Shown: positions 8,086 through 17,183, numbered from the stretch's first letter. The stretch is DNA of 64,000 nucleotides from an uncultured Christensenella sp. (GCA_910578065.1 CAJTPB010000005.1:32843-96842), one strand, 5' to 3'. Program-made: numbers and translations. Notes: generated by a model from the sequence alone, not told the origin.

Positions 8086-8802
8086 ATGGCAGAGCGCAGA
8101 ATGTTCTCAAAGGTAATTACCGATACGGACGCATTCCTTGAAATGCCGTTATCAACGCAGGCGTTGTACTTCCACCTTGCAATGCACGCAGACGACGAGG
8201 GGTTCGTCAGTAGTCCGAAAAGAATACTGCGAGAAACAAAGGCGAGCGAGGACGACTTCAAACTGCTAATCGTAAAGCGGTTCATACTAACCTTTGACAG
8301 CGGAATTATCGTAATCAAGCATTGGAAAATTCACAACCTTATCCAAAAGGACAGGTTCAAAGAAACGACATACCTTGAAGAAAAAGCAACGCTTACGCTC
8401 GACCGCAAAAACGCATACGTTGAGCGGTTGGAAACAAAATGTATACAAAGTGGAAACGAAGCGTTACCGCAGGTTAGGTTAGGGGAATTTAGCGAAGAAG
8501 AAGTTAGTGCAGATAAGGGAAGATTAGAAGAAGATGCGCCGCAAAGCGTCGCCGCTTCAAATACCCGATTTAAGAAACCAACCATTGAAGAAATCGCCGC
8601 TTATTGCGCCGAACGCAAAAACAACGTCGACCCGCAAGCATTCTTCGATTTTTACGAGAGTAAAGGGTGGCGGGTCGGTAATCAGCCAATGAAAGATTGG
8701 AAAGCCTGCGTCCGTACTTGGGAGCGCAGAGAAAAGCCAAACGGCTCGGGAAAGCCCACGGCGGGCAGAGCTAACGGCGACAAGTACAAGCGGGAGGACT
8801 AA
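8086..8802 (+). CDS. Phage replication initiator (DnaD-like)
   Basis: 238 residues. Winged-helix N-terminus typical of phage replisome organisers (RMFSKVITDTDAFLEMPLST, then HADDEGFVSSPKRILRET, then FDSGIIVIKHWKIHN). Acidic linker, then a C-terminal helical segment (EEIAAYCAERKNNVDPQAFFDFYESKGW) like DnaD/DnaB2 tails. Pairs with the ATPase loader downstream to recruit the host helicase. Confidence 0.8.
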   Translation: MAERRMFSKVITDTDAFLEMPLSTQALYFHLAMHADDEGFVSSPKRILRETKASEDDFKLLIVKRFILTFDSGIIVIKHWKIHNLIQKDRFKETTYLEEKATLTLDRKNAYVERLETKCIQSGNEALPQVRLGEFSEEEVSADKGRLEEDAPQSVAASNTRFKKPTIEEIAAYCAERKNNVDPQAFFDFYESKGWRVGNQPMKDWKACVRTWERREKPNGSGKPTAGRANGDKYKRED

Positions 8803-8805
8803 CAA

Positions 8806-9672
8806 ATGAACCTCGACACCGTAGTCAAGAAAATTGCAAGCGGCGAGCTTCAAATCCGCGACGACGAGTATATCGGAGAAAACGGCTTGCCTTATTGCAA
8901 GAACTGTAAGACCACCCGAATGTGGTATTCGCCCGATAAGCAATTCGTCGCCCGGTGCTATTGCCAATGCGAAGAGGAAGCCGAGGAACGCAGAAAGAAA
9001 GAAGAAGCGCGCCAGAAGCTAATCGCCGAGTTTAACAGCCGCAGCAGCCTTTCAATGCTTGGCGACCGGTACAGAGGCATTCGCATTAAAGATGCGATAA
9101 TTACCGAGAGCAACCGAGCGGTCTACGAAAAGTGTCACAACTACGTTACGAACGCAAAGGCAATGCGGGAGAACAATATCGGGCTTTACATATACGGCGA
9201 CAACAGCAGCGGCAAAACCTACCTTACGGCGTGTATTTGCAACGAGCTACTATGGCAGGGCTTTAGATGCGTATATACAAACCTTGCAACGATTTTGAAC
9301 GAGATACGCGGAAGCTACGACAAGAACGGAATGGGCGAGTGCGAACTGCTCGACCGCTTGCAAGCGTACGACTTCGCATTTATAGACGATTTCGGCAAAG
9401 AGTTTCTCGGGCGAGAGTATAACGCAAGTTCTTCCAAGTGGGCAGAGGAAAAGCTGTTCGAGGTAATCAACGCCAGATACAACGCACAAAAACCGACGAT
9501 ATTCTCGTCGAACTACGAAATCAGCGAGCTTGCAAGCGTACTAAACCTCGACAAAGCGATCGTCGAACGGGTAAACGAAATGGCAACCCGAACCCTTAAA
9601 CTTGAGGGGGACGACTTCCGGTCGACAGCAAGGCAAAGCAAAAGCGAGCTTGCAAAAAAATTAGGAATCTAA
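8806..9672 (+). CDS. dnaC: DnaC/IstB-like helicase-loader ATPase
   Basis: 288 residues. N-terminal Cys cluster (CKNCKTTRMW, then CYCQCEEE) suggests a zinc motif. AAA+ core: Walker A GDNSSGKTYL near residue 130, Walker B DFAFIDDFG, sensor region TIFSSNYEISEL. Loads replicative helicase at the phage origin with the preceding initiator. Confidence 0.88.
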   Translation: MNLDTVVKKIASGELQIRDDEYIGENGLPYCKNCKTTRMWYSPDKQFVARCYCQCEEEAEERRKKEEARQKLIAEFNSRSSLSMLGDRYRGIRIKDAIITESNRAVYEKCHNYVTNAKAMRENNIGLYIYGDNSSGKTYLTACICNELLWQGFRCVYTNLATILNEIRGSYDKNGMGECELLDRLQAYDFAFIDDFGKEFLGREYNASSSKWAEEKLFEVINARYNAQKPTIFSSNYEISELASVLNLDKAIVERVNEMATRTLKLEGDDFRSTARQSKSELAKKLGI

Positions 9673-9687
9673 AAGGAGAGCCAAGAC

Positions 9688-10920
9688 ATGGCAAAAAAGA
9701 ACGCTATCAGCGGAAAAATTGAAATCGAAATATCGGGGGTTAAGTACACCGCAACGGTTGAGTTTAAGGAAGCCCCGAAAGCAGAAGCAAAGGAAACGCC
9801 GAAATATAAGGCGTGGGGCGTAAGAATAGACCGCACGGTCAAAGACCCCGAGAAAGCGGTTGAATACATAGGCGACGCGCAGGGCTACGAACCCGCGAGA
9901 GGGGCAAACCCCGGCAGTTGGGACAACCACCCCGTGTTCAACAAAATAAAGCCTTGCCTTTTGAAAGAGGGAAAGGTTGCGGTGTATTTGAACCCGAACG
10001 ATTACTGCTACACGGAGGGCGGGTCGTCGGTCGACGAGCTGCGCGACTTCTTCGACACAATGGTCGAGTTCGGCAAATTGTATTACCGCATAACGCAAGA
10101 CAGCCGCTACACCTACGCCGAGGTTACGGACGACCCCGCGTCGCTTGCGTACGGTTTCACGGACTACGCATACAGCTACAAAGGCAAAGTGCGCGACAAG
10201 TTCTATATCGGCGCATATAAGGGCGTAATTAAGGACGAGAAGCTCCGCTCGGTATTCGGCGAGCTTCCCACCGGCAACAAGACGATCGGAGAGTTCCGCA
10301 AAGCGGCGCAAGCCAACGGGACCGGGTACGAGATACTACCGTTCAATAAGTTGACGCTTCTGCAAGTTTTGTATTTGATACGCTACAAGAGCCTTGACAG
10401 TAGAGCCGCGCTCGGTAAGGGCGTAACGGAGTCGAACGAGTACAAGGCGACGGGCGGCGCAGATACGGACGGGTTATACAGCGGCAGTCAAGACGGAACA
10501 AAGCAGATTAAATGCCACGGCATAGAGGACTTCTACGGAAATCTGCTCGAATGGGTAGACGGGTTCGTTTCCAACAACAAAATCGCAATTGCAGACGGAA
10601 ACTTCAACGACAAGGGCGACGGTTACGAAGCGGTCGCAGACTTGCCCGAAACGGTATACGGCGGGGTTATAACCGACGTACACGGCAACAACAAGCTCGG
10701 CTTTACGCCGAAAACCACCGACGACGATATGTGCGCGGGCGAGGGCTACTATTGCAACTACGGCTCGACATGGACGGACGATACCGTTTCTCTTCCGTAT
10801 TTCGGGGGCGATCGCTCGATTGGCGCGTATGCGGGGGCGTTCTATTTCTATTGCTACTATTCGGCGTCGTGTGCGTATTCGAATATCGGCGCGCGCTTGT
10901 GCTTTTGCGGTAAGGAGTAA
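9688..10920 (+). CDS. DGR target protein 1, C-type-lectin fold (remote)
   Basis: 410 residues. Short unrelated N-terminus (1-50), then a domain shared with the fibre at 35012-36256: FNKIKPCLLKEGKVAVYLNPN, DKFYIGAYKG, GNKTIGEFRKAAQANGTGYE, GIEDFYGNLLEWVDGF and DGNFNDKGDGYE. The last 45 residues hold variable repeat 1 (366-403), ending GARLCFCGKE. The pattern fits the formylglycine-enzyme/C-type-lectin fold of DGR targets. There is no signal peptide and no collagen stalk, and it lies between the helicase loader and a GIY-YIG nuclease. What it binds is unknown. Confidence 0.85.
   Translation: MAKKNAISGKIEIEISGVKYTATVEFKEAPKAEAKETPKYKAWGVRIDRTVKDPEKAVEYIGDAQGYEPARGANPGSWDNHPVFNKIKPCLLKEGKVAVYLNPNDYCYTEGGSSVDELRDFFDTMVEFGKLYYRITQDSRYTYAEVTDDPASLAYGFTDYAYSYKGKVRDKFYIGAYKGVIKDEKLRSVFGELPTGNKTIGEFRKAAQANGTGYEILPFNKLTLLQVLYLIRYKSLDSRAALGKGVTESNEYKATGGADTDGLYSGSQDGTKQIKCHGIEDFYGNLLEWVDGFVSNNKIAIADGNFNDKGDGYEAVADLPETVYGGVITDVHGNNKLGFTPKTTDDDMCAGEGYYCNYGSTWTDDTVSLPYFGGDRSIGAYAGAFYFYCYYSASCAYSNIGARLCFCGKE
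10782..10898 (+). repeat. DGR variable repeat 1 (VR1)
   Basis: Aligns without gaps to the template 36309-36425 (offset 25,527). Over template 36309-36423, 20 of 33 template A positions differ here and no C, G or T position does. Just after, the copies part (T at 10897, then the TGTGCTTTT block replacing TTCTTTT), as at an initiation-of-mutagenic-homing site. Confidence 0.93.
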
Positions 10921-10922
10921 CA

Positions 10923-11501
10923 ATGGCGACGAATTGGAAACAGCTTAAAGCCATTGAAACAAAGAACAAAAAGCGCATACTTGAGATTTGCCCGAGCGCG
11001 AACAACGAAAGTGGAATATACGTATTTTTGCGATACGAGGGCGAATTCAAATATGCATACATAGGACAAGCAAAGCACCTGCTGACGCGGCTCGCCCAAC
11101 ATTTGAACGGCTATCAACATATTGACCTTTCGATTAAACGGCACGGGCTATACAGCGAGGAAAACCCGACAGGGTGGCAAGTCGTATGCGCGAACTACCC
11201 CGAAGATGCGCTCGACGATACCGAGCGGCAGTTGATAGCAGCATACGCAAACAAAGGCTACCAACTACGCAACAAGACCGCAGGCGGGCAAGATAGCGGG
11301 AAGTTCGGCATTGACGACAACCGCCCCGCAAAAGGCTACTACGACGGCTTGCAACAAGGCTACGAGAACGCGAGAAAGGAAGTCAAGCATTTATTCGACT
11401 TGCACCTTGTCGCAGCTATAAAGGCAAATAAATCCAACAAAACGCAAGAAAAGGCGTTGCAAAAATTTTACGATTTCATTAACGGAGGAACGAAAAAATG
11501 A
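10923..11501 (+). CDS. GIY-YIG nuclease
   Basis: 192 residues. GIY-YIG core: ESGIYVFLR, YAYIGQAKHLLTRLAQHL, and catalytic Glu in LDDTERQLIAAYANKGYQLRN. Helical C-terminal region (VKHLFDLHLVAAIKANK). Two bases after the DGR target gene, so co-translated. It could be a free-standing homing or repair nuclease; its closeness to VR1 may be coincidence. Confidence 0.85.
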   Translation: MATNWKQLKAIETKNKKRILEICPSANNESGIYVFLRYEGEFKYAYIGQAKHLLTRLAQHLNGYQHIDLSIKRHGLYSEENPTGWQVVCANYPEDALDDTERQLIAAYANKGYQLRNKTAGGQDSGKFGIDDNRPAKGYYDGLQQGYENARKEVKHLFDLHLVAAIKANKSNKTQEKALQKFYDFINGGTKK

Positions 11502-12097
11502 AGCAAATCACATTGAGCGAGGGCGAGTTCAAAAGCCTGCTCGACGGAGTAAAACATTCGGCAGCGATAGACGACTGCCGCCCCATGCTTCAATACATAC
11601 GCATTGAAGTAGAGAAGAACAAAATCACGGCATACACGCTCGACGGATACAGAGCGTCGCGGTTCGTAATCAACCGCAAGACCGAGAACCACGACGAGTT
11701 CGTCTGCTACATAAAGCCCGTGCCTTTCAAAGAAACCAAAAGTGGCACAAGGCAAGTGCTTATTACACACGACGAGAAGTCGACGACTTCGGTGCAGTAC
11801 GAAACGGAGTACGGCGAAATCGTTTACCGCTTCAATACCAAAGGCGGCGAGTTCGTAAACATTCAAGCGATATTCGAGGGCGCGGAAGCGCACGATCGGG
11901 AAACGGGAATCAACGCGAAATACCTCGCTCAAGCTATGCAGGCGTTAGCGAAAGTAGACGCGGGACGCAACCACATAGCGACCATAGAGGGAAAAGCAAA
12001 CCCGGTTCAACCCGTATTATTCAAAGCCAGAAACGACAACTTCGAGAACACGCAGCTTATACTGCCCGTAAGAATTCCGGAGGGTTGGAACAAATGA
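11498..12097 (+). CDS. DNA polymerase sliding clamp (beta-like)
   Basis: 199 residues, about half of a bacterial DnaN. Marks: RPMLQYIRIEVEKNKITAYT, LDGYRASRFVINR, and the C-terminal QPVLFKARNDNFENTQLILPV with PVRIPEGW. Phage clamps of this size occur in Firmicutes phages. It would hold the host polymerase on phage DNA. Overlaps the nuclease gene upstream by 4 bp. Confidence 0.8.
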   Translation: MKQITLSEGEFKSLLDGVKHSAAIDDCRPMLQYIRIEVEKNKITAYTLDGYRASRFVINRKTENHDEFVCYIKPVPFKETKSGTRQVLITHDEKSTTSVQYETEYGEIVYRFNTKGGEFVNIQAIFEGAEAHDRETGINAKYLAQAMQALAKVDAGRNHIATIEGKANPVQPVLFKARNDNFENTQLILPVRIPEGWNK

Positions 12098-12837
12098 TAC
12101 GAATTATCGACGACCAAATAAAGAGATTTATCGACTTCTTAAACCAAAACTACGGCACGGAAGCCGAGTGTATAGTTTCGGTTTTCAACTGCCAAGACAG
12201 CGTCTGTGTGAGTGAGGACGGGAAAGAAGAACAAAGCCTTTTTATACCGGAAGCTGACCTCGTAATGCTAACGACCGAAAAACCGGCAAACGGTATATTT
12301 GACAGCGCGGGAAACCCCGCCCCGAAGTTCTACGAGGACAATTACACGCTTATCAAATTAGCGCACGAATACGGTCATTTTTTGCAGAAGTACGGAAAAC
12401 TTCCAAACCCCGAAGATTTGGAGGAAAACGAAAAGGTTGCGGACAGCTTCGCCCAGAAAGCGGTTAAAGAGTTTTTGAGGTGGGACGCAATAAAAATCGA
12501 CAAGCAAAAGTCAATATGCCAATGGCAAAAGGAAATACACCAAAACGCGATCAACCACGGGTGGTGGGACAACCCAAGAACGCCGGGTGAATTGCTAATG
12601 CTTGTCGTTTCGGAAGTTTCGGAGGCGTTCGAGGAAGTAAGAAACAACCACGCAATGACCGAAACTTACTACTCCGAAAAAGGCAAAATGGAGGGTGTAC
12701 CAAGCGAGCTTGCGGACGTGGTAATTCGCATAATGGATTTAGCGGAATACTACGGAATAGACCTCGAAAAAGTAATCGCGGAAAAGCACACATTCAACAA
12801 GACGCGCCCGTTCAAACACGGCGGCAAAAAACTATAA
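12094..12837 (+). CDS. Fusion of HExxH metallopeptidase and MazG pyrophosphohydrolase
   Basis: 247 residues from an ATG that overlaps the clamp stop (ATGA) after GGAGGG. N-terminal half resembles ImmA/IrrE peptidases: KLAHEYGHFLQ (His91, Glu92, His95) with a downstream ENEKVADSFAQKA helix. C-terminal half is MazG-like: GELLMLVVSEVSEAFEEV and SELADVVIRIMDLAEYYG, ending NKTRPFKHGGKKL. ImmA-type peptidases cleave phage repressors and MazG hydrolyses NTPs or alarmones, so the fusion may control both induction and nucleotide signals (inference). Confidence 0.8.
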   Translation: MIRIIDDQIKRFIDFLNQNYGTEAECIVSVFNCQDSVCVSEDGKEEQSLFIPEADLVMLTTEKPANGIFDSAGNPAPKFYEDNYTLIKLAHEYGHFLQKYGKLPNPEDLEENEKVADSFAQKAVKEFLRWDAIKIDKQKSICQWQKEIHQNAINHGWWDNPRTPGELLMLVVSEVSEAFEEVRNNHAMTETYYSEKGKMEGVPSELADVVIRIMDLAEYYGIDLEKVIAEKHTFNKTRPFKHGGKKL

Positions 12838-12852
12838 ACGGGAGGGCGCAAA

Positions 12853-13479
12853 ATGAAATGCGGTTACTATTGCAACGGGTATTGTTTCTGGAACGGCGAC
12901 ACGGGCGAGGTTTGCGACAAAATCGCATACGGAACACATAAGCGCATCAAAGACGGGTACTGCCCGAAAGAGCAGAACGACCGGGAGCTTGAAGAACACG
13001 CCAACGCCATTATTGCCGAAGAAGAAAAGAAAAGGCGCGAACGGTTCTTATTCCGCGGTAAAGACAAGGACGACGGAAAGTGGTACGAGGGCGCGTACAG
13101 GGCATACGACGACACGACATACTGCTTCAAAGAGGATTACGACCGCCACCCCGAGAACACGCACCACACGATCGTCTTTTCACGTATGACCGATTGGGGG
13201 TTACCGAACCGACACTTACAAGCCGAGGTTATACCAGAAACCGTCGGGCAATATACGGGCTTGCAAGACAAGAACGGGAAAAGAATATTCGAGGGCGACA
13301 TTGTAAAAGTAACAAGGTCAAACAACGGCTACTCGCCATATACGCGAACGTGCGTGGTGCAGTATAACCCCCGCTCGGCTTCCTACGATTTTTACGACTA
13401 CTGCGGCGACATTGACAGCGTAGAGGTTATCGGCAACATATTCGACAACCCCGAGCTTTTGAGGGGCAGCAAGAAATGA
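12853..13479 (+). CDS. YopX-family phage protein with Cys-rich N-terminus
   Basis: 208 residues. N-terminal Cys-rich part (CGYYCNGYCFWNGD, CPKEQ) may bind zinc. The C-terminal half is the YopX domain: ETVGQYTGLQDKNGKRIFEG, DIVKV and SVEVIGNIFDNPELL. YopX proteins are common in phage accessory blocks; function unknown. Confidence 0.8.
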   Translation: MKCGYYCNGYCFWNGDTGEVCDKIAYGTHKRIKDGYCPKEQNDRELEEHANAIIAEEEKKRRERFLFRGKDKDDGKWYEGAYRAYDDTTYCFKEDYDRHPENTHHTIVFSRMTDWGLPNRHLQAEVIPETVGQYTGLQDKNGKRIFEGDIVKVTRSNNGYSPYTRTCVVQYNPRSASYDFYDYCGDIDSVEVIGNIFDNPELLRGSKK

Positions 13480-13769
13480 GCAAAACGAAGCAGCTCCCGC
13501 TTTGCCCGGAGTTAGAGCCGATACCAGACGAGAAAAAGAAAGCCGATCGGTGCAAGAAAGAGAAGTGGAAAAAAGCGTTTCAAGCGTACAGCGATAAAAT
13601 GTCGCAAGACGGTACAACGGCGAGCGGTAAATGCGGGTATATGGACTTTTGCGACTATTGCACCGATAACAGCTACGGCAGACCCTGCGTCCGGGCGTTC
13701 TGCGAATGGGCGCGGGCGAACAATATACAAGTCGATTACGACGACTTCGATTTTACAAAGTATATATGA
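13476..13769 (+). CDS. Hypothetical Cys-rich phage protein, 97 aa
   Basis: Begins MSKTKQLPLCPELEPIP; the second half has CGYMDFCDYCTDN and CVRAFCEWA, so probably a metal-binding fold. Overlaps both neighbours by 4 bp. No family recognised. Confidence 0.6.
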   Translation: MSKTKQLPLCPELEPIPDEKKKADRCKKEKWKKAFQAYSDKMSQDGTTASGKCGYMDFCDYCTDNSYGRPCVRAFCEWARANNIQVDYDDFDFTKYI

Positions 13770-15430
13770 AGCAAATGAGTTTTTTTGACGGGACGCAGAA
13801 GTTCCGCAACGATAAGCCAATACGCCTTATTGAACTATTCGCCGGGTACGGAAGCCAAGCACTCGCGCTGAAATACCTCAGCGTTCAGTTCGAGCATTAC
13901 CGCATAAGCGAGTGGGCAACAAAGTCAATTCAAGCGTACAAGGACTTGCACGCCACAGACGACCGCACAGACTACTCGCAAGGGTTAACACCCGCCGAGA
14001 TAAAAGCGTGGCTTACAGGCAAAATATCGACCGATTACAGCACACCCGCAACCGCCGAGCAAATCGGGCGGTTCAGCGAAAAGACCGTCCGCACGCTATA
14101 CAACAATATGCGAGCAACGCGGAATATCGGAAGCATAACGCAAGCGACCGCCCAAGACTTGACGATCGTAAATACCGACAAATTCCTTTACATAATGACG
14201 TATTCGTTCCCTTGCCAAGATTTGAGCGCGGCGGGTAACGGTGCCGGAATGAGCAAAGGAAGCGGGACGCGGAGCGGGCTACTGTGGGAAGTAGAAAGGC
14301 TTTTGAGCGAAACCGCCCGCGGGGGGGGGTACGAGCTGCCTCAAATATTGCTGATGGAGAACGTACCCCAAGTTATAGGCGGCGGCGCGATAGCCGACTT
14401 CGTACAATGGCGAGAATTTCTCGAGGGCTTGGGCTACAAGAACTACACGCAGCTTATGAACGCCAAATGCTACGCGATACCGCAGAACCGAAACCGCTGC
14501 TTTATGGTAAGTATTCTCGGCGACTACGATTACATATTCCCGCCCGAGCTACCGCTTCAATACCGCTTGAAAGATTTTCTCGAGCGGAGAGTTAACGAAA
14601 AGTATTACATATCGGACGAAGCGACGGAAAAATTAAAAGAACAAATAACGATCACGGAAAGCACGACCGTTTATGCCACACGCAATCGCATTGACAAAAT
14701 CGACACAGAGGTCGCAAAGACATTATGTGCAAGAGATTATAAAGGCTTCGGGACGGGTTTTGACACTATGAACGCAGTCGTCGAAGCAAAGTGCGAACAG
14801 GTGGGAATGTTAAGCGGCGGGAAGTGGGACAAACTACACGACATAAGCCGCAGAGTCTACGGCGTAGACGGAATATCGCCGACGGTACACACGGCGGGCG
14901 GGGGACAGCAAGAACTGAAAATTGCAGAGCCTACCGCGTACGACGAGCAAAACGGTTACTTACGCAAAGATGGAACAGTCGGGACGCTAACGACCGACGG
15001 GAACAGCCCCAAACACAACAACCGAATCGTTGAGCCGGGCGATTATAGGTTTTACCGACAAGCGGTCGAAACCTTACAAGAGAACGACTGCGAAGCGGGC
15101 GACACGATAGACGCATTCAATAAGCGAGTAAACAAAGACGGGTGCAGCCCGACGATCACAACGCGCCCGGAGGGGCTAAAAACGGCAATATTACCGGTTA
15201 CGAGCGATTACCGCATACGAAAGCTGACCGAGCGGGAGTGCTTCCGTTTAATGGGTGTAAAAGGTGAGGATTTCGAGAAGATAGCCAAGAGCCAATCAAT
15301 GTCGAGCCTTTACCATTTGGCGGGCGACAGTATAGTGACCGCGTGCCTTATGGCAATATTCGGGCTATTGCTCGAGGTCGACTACAAAGCAAAAATAACA
15401 GAGCTAACGGAGGAATTGAAAGAAAAATGA
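13766..15430 (+). CDS. dcm: DNA (cytosine-5) methyltransferase
   Basis: 554 residues from the ATG overlapping the previous stop. SAM-binding motif I LIELFAGYGSQALAL; motif IV SFPCQDLSAAG with catalytic Cys150; motif VI MENVPQVI; motif VIII QNRNRCFMVSIL; C-terminal LTERECFRLMGV. The target-recognition region repeats SPT(V/I)-type modules (GISPTVHTAGGG, GCSPTITTRPEG). A G9 tract (residues 186-188) sits just before motif VI. It probably shields phage DNA from host restriction. No matching restriction gene is present. Confidence 0.92.
   Translation: MKQMSFFDGTQKFRNDKPIRLIELFAGYGSQALALKYLSVQFEHYRISEWATKSIQAYKDLHATDDRTDYSQGLTPAEIKAWLTGKISTDYSTPATAEQIGRFSEKTVRTLYNNMRATRNIGSITQATAQDLTIVNTDKFLYIMTYSFPCQDLSAAGNGAGMSKGSGTRSGLLWEVERLLSETARGGGYELPQILLMENVPQVIGGGAIADFVQWREFLEGLGYKNYTQLMNAKCYAIPQNRNRCFMVSILGDYDYIFPPELPLQYRLKDFLERRVNEKYYISDEATEKLKEQITITESTTVYATRNRIDKIDTEVAKTLCARDYKGFGTGFDTMNAVVEAKCEQVGMLSGGKWDKLHDISRRVYGVDGISPTVHTAGGGQQELKIAEPTAYDEQNGYLRKDGTVGTLTTDGNSPKHNNRIVEPGDYRFYRQAVETLQENDCEAGDTIDAFNKRVNKDGCSPTITTRPEGLKTAILPVTSDYRIRKLTERECFRLMGVKGEDFEKIAKSQSMSSLYHLAGDSIVTACLMAIFGLLLEVDYKAKITELTEELKEK
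14321..14329 (+). repeat. Homopolymer G9 in the cytosine methyltransferase gene
   Basis: Nine G encode Gly-Gly-Gly (186-188), in frame as read. Gain or loss of one G would truncate the enzyme before motif VI. Candidate contingency tract. Confidence 0.6.
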
Positions 15431-15636
15431 AATACGTCGACACCCCGTGCGGAAAGGCAGTAATGCCCGCCGCTTTTGAGGAAGAAATCGAGCGCATGAC
15501 AGACGACGAGCTTATACAGAAGCTAATCGAGGACGAGCGCAATTCGCCGCACGGTTTTATTGACCCGTTCAAATTGCAGTTTGTAAAAGACCGGGGACTA
15601 TACGCTGAGTACATAAGAGCGAGGACGAAACAATGA
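15427..15636 (+). CDS. Hypothetical phage protein, 69 aa
   Basis: Starts at an ATG overlapping the methyltransferase stop. Acidic helical middle (AFEEEIERMTDDELIQKLIEDE). No family recognised; overlaps the next micro-gene by 4 bp. Confidence 0.55.
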   Translation: MKYVDTPCGKAVMPAAFEEEIERMTDDELIQKLIEDERNSPHGFIDPFKLQFVKDRGLYAEYIRARTKQ

Positions 15637-15704
15637 AGCGTAAAATTTTATTGATAGTTGCGGTTTCGATTATACCGATTTTGTTTTTATCGGTGGCGAG
15701 ATAG
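15633..15704 (+). CDS. Single-span membrane micro-protein, 23 aa
   Basis: ATG overlaps the previous stop (ATGA). The product begins with basic MKRK and continues as one hydrophobic helix (ILLIVAVSIIPILFLSV). The overlap supports real translation. It may be a small membrane effector; function unknown. Confidence 0.45.
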   Translation: MKRKILLIVAVSIIPILFLSVAR

Positions 15705-15714
15705 GGGGCAGGGA

Positions 15715-16677
15715 ATGCGAATCGGGCTATACGACGCAGACAAAACGAAATACCCAAATCTTCCACTTATGAAGATATCGGCGTGGCACAAAGCACAGGG
15801 CGACACGGCAGAGTTTGCAATTCCTATTAAGCCATACGACCGCGTGTATGTTAGCAAAGTATTCGGCAAGGAATACTCCCCGTTGCCAAATATATGCTTC
15901 CGCGCGGACGAAATCGTCTACGGAGGGACGGGCTTTGCAATCACGATCGAGAACGGAAAAGAAGTATACCACAAAGACCGCGACCCGAACCTCCCGCCGG
16001 AGATTGAGCATATATACCCAGACTACGGGCTGTACCCCGAGCTTACAAAAGATACGGCTTACGGCTTCCTTACGCGGGGTTGCTGTAACAATTGCGGGTT
16101 TTGCATAGTAAGCAAGAAAGAGGGGCTATGCAGTACAAAGGTTGCCGACCTTTCAGAGTTTTGGAAAGGACAGAAAAACATTGAACTGCTCGACGCAAAC
16201 CTGCTCGCTTGCAAAGACCGCGCCGAGCTAATAGGGCAGCTTTCGGCAAGTCGGGCGTGGGTAAATTTCAGCCAAGGGCTTGACGCTCGATTTATAACAC
16301 AGGAAGTCGCCGAGCTTCTAACGACAGTAAAGACAAAGCGGGTGCATTTCGCGTTTGACTTTATGAAGAACGAAAAGGCAATAAAGCGAGGGCTTGAAAT
16401 CTACAAGCGGGTCAGCAACCTTTCGGACGACAAAGCCATTGTCTACATACTAACCAACTACGACACGACGATCGCCGACGACCTATACCGCGTAAATTTA
16501 GTACGCGCCCTCGGGTATTTGCCCGACGTGAGAATATACCGAAAACCGACAGCCCCGCAGGTTCTAAAAGACTTGCAGCGGTGGTGTAACAACCGGCGAA
16601 TATTCCGAACCTGCGAGTTTATGGACTACAAGCCGAGAAAAGACGGAAAGACAATAAAAGAGCTTTACTTTTCATAG
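15715..16677 (+). CDS. Radical SAM protein
   Basis: 320 residues; ATG after GGGGGCAGGG. The N-terminus (MRIGLYDADKTKYPNLPLMK) resembles the cobalamin-like Rossmann start of some radical SAM proteins. The iron-sulfur motif is GCCNNCGFC with Cys123, Cys127 and Cys130 in CxxxCxxC spacing, followed by a TIM-barrel pattern (WVNFSQGLDARFITQE, AIVYILTNYD). Substrate unknown; a nucleotide or tRNA modification is possible. It shares the SAM theme with the two methyltransferases and the phage SAM synthetase. Confidence 0.75.
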   Translation: MRIGLYDADKTKYPNLPLMKISAWHKAQGDTAEFAIPIKPYDRVYVSKVFGKEYSPLPNICFRADEIVYGGTGFAITIENGKEVYHKDRDPNLPPEIEHIYPDYGLYPELTKDTAYGFLTRGCCNNCGFCIVSKKEGLCSTKVADLSEFWKGQKNIELLDANLLACKDRAELIGQLSASRAWVNFSQGLDARFITQEVAELLTTVKTKRVHFAFDFMKNEKAIKRGLEIYKRVSNLSDDKAIVYILTNYDTTIADDLYRVNLVRALGYLPDVRIYRKPTAPQVLKDLQRWCNNRRIFRTCEFMDYKPRKDGKTIKELYFS

Positions 16678-16687
16678 GAGAATAAAA

Positions 16688-17092
16688 ATGCTAACAAAAC
16701 GATTACGCGGACAAATTGAGTGGCACTTCAAAAACTACAACGCCGATATAGCGTTATACAACGAGAAAGTGCGGGACATATTGGAATCGGGGCTTACGCC
16801 GAATTACGGCGGGGTCGGGGGCGGCGGTAACAGCATAAGCAGCCCGACCGAAGCAAAAGCGATTAAGCTATACGAGCTTGACGCGGAGCAGTCGTGGGCG
16901 ACCGTAGTTCGCAATACCTTTATAGCCTTTCGGTTCGAGCCAGAGTACAAGGTCATGTGCGAATTGTACATAAAAGGGCGCAAGCTAAAAGAGCTGCTCT
17001 GCGACGGACTATGGGAAACGACCTTTTACCGGTGGCGCGACCATTGGCTCGAATACGCATACAAATGGGCAAAGAAGTTCGGGCTTTTGTAA
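16688..17092 (+). CDS. Late-gene transcription activator (ArpU/RinA-like)
   Basis: 134 residues. Pattern of phage late regulators with a sigma-4-like C-terminus: SSPTEAKAIKLYELD, then a helix-turn-helix-like end LCDGLWETTFYRWRDHWLEYAY. It is the last gene before the structural operon, the standard place for RinA/ArpU activators, and a palindrome plus promoter follow immediately. Confidence 0.75.
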   Translation: MLTKRLRGQIEWHFKNYNADIALYNEKVRDILESGLTPNYGGVGGGGNSISSPTEAKAIKLYELDAEQSWATVVRNTFIAFRFEPEYKVMCELYIKGRKLKELLCDGLWETTFYRWRDHWLEYAYKWAKKFGLL

Positions 17093-17103
17093 AAAAATAT
17101 TCG

Positions 17104-17150
17104 TTACACACAAAGCCTGCGTGTAAAAAGCCGATTTTATGTGATATAAT
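17104..17150 (+). promoter_or_regulatory. Late promoter with activator-site candidate
   Basis: Extended -10 TGATATAAT (TATAAT at 17145-17150). The -35 is poor (TGTAAA at 17122-17127) and overlapped by an inverted repeat TTACAC-N11-GTGTAA (17104-17126). A weak -35 plus a palindrome at this spot fits an activator-dependent late promoter served by the gene just upstream. Confidence 0.65.
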
Positions 17151-17183
17151 ATTATCGTTGAGAATTTTACCAACAACAACCTC

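Noticed and set aside
9661..10311. Long minus-strand reading frame (216 codons) opposite the remote DGR target
   Set aside because: No SD, mirror of a clear plus-strand gene, and Val/Arg/Tyr-rich shadow composition.
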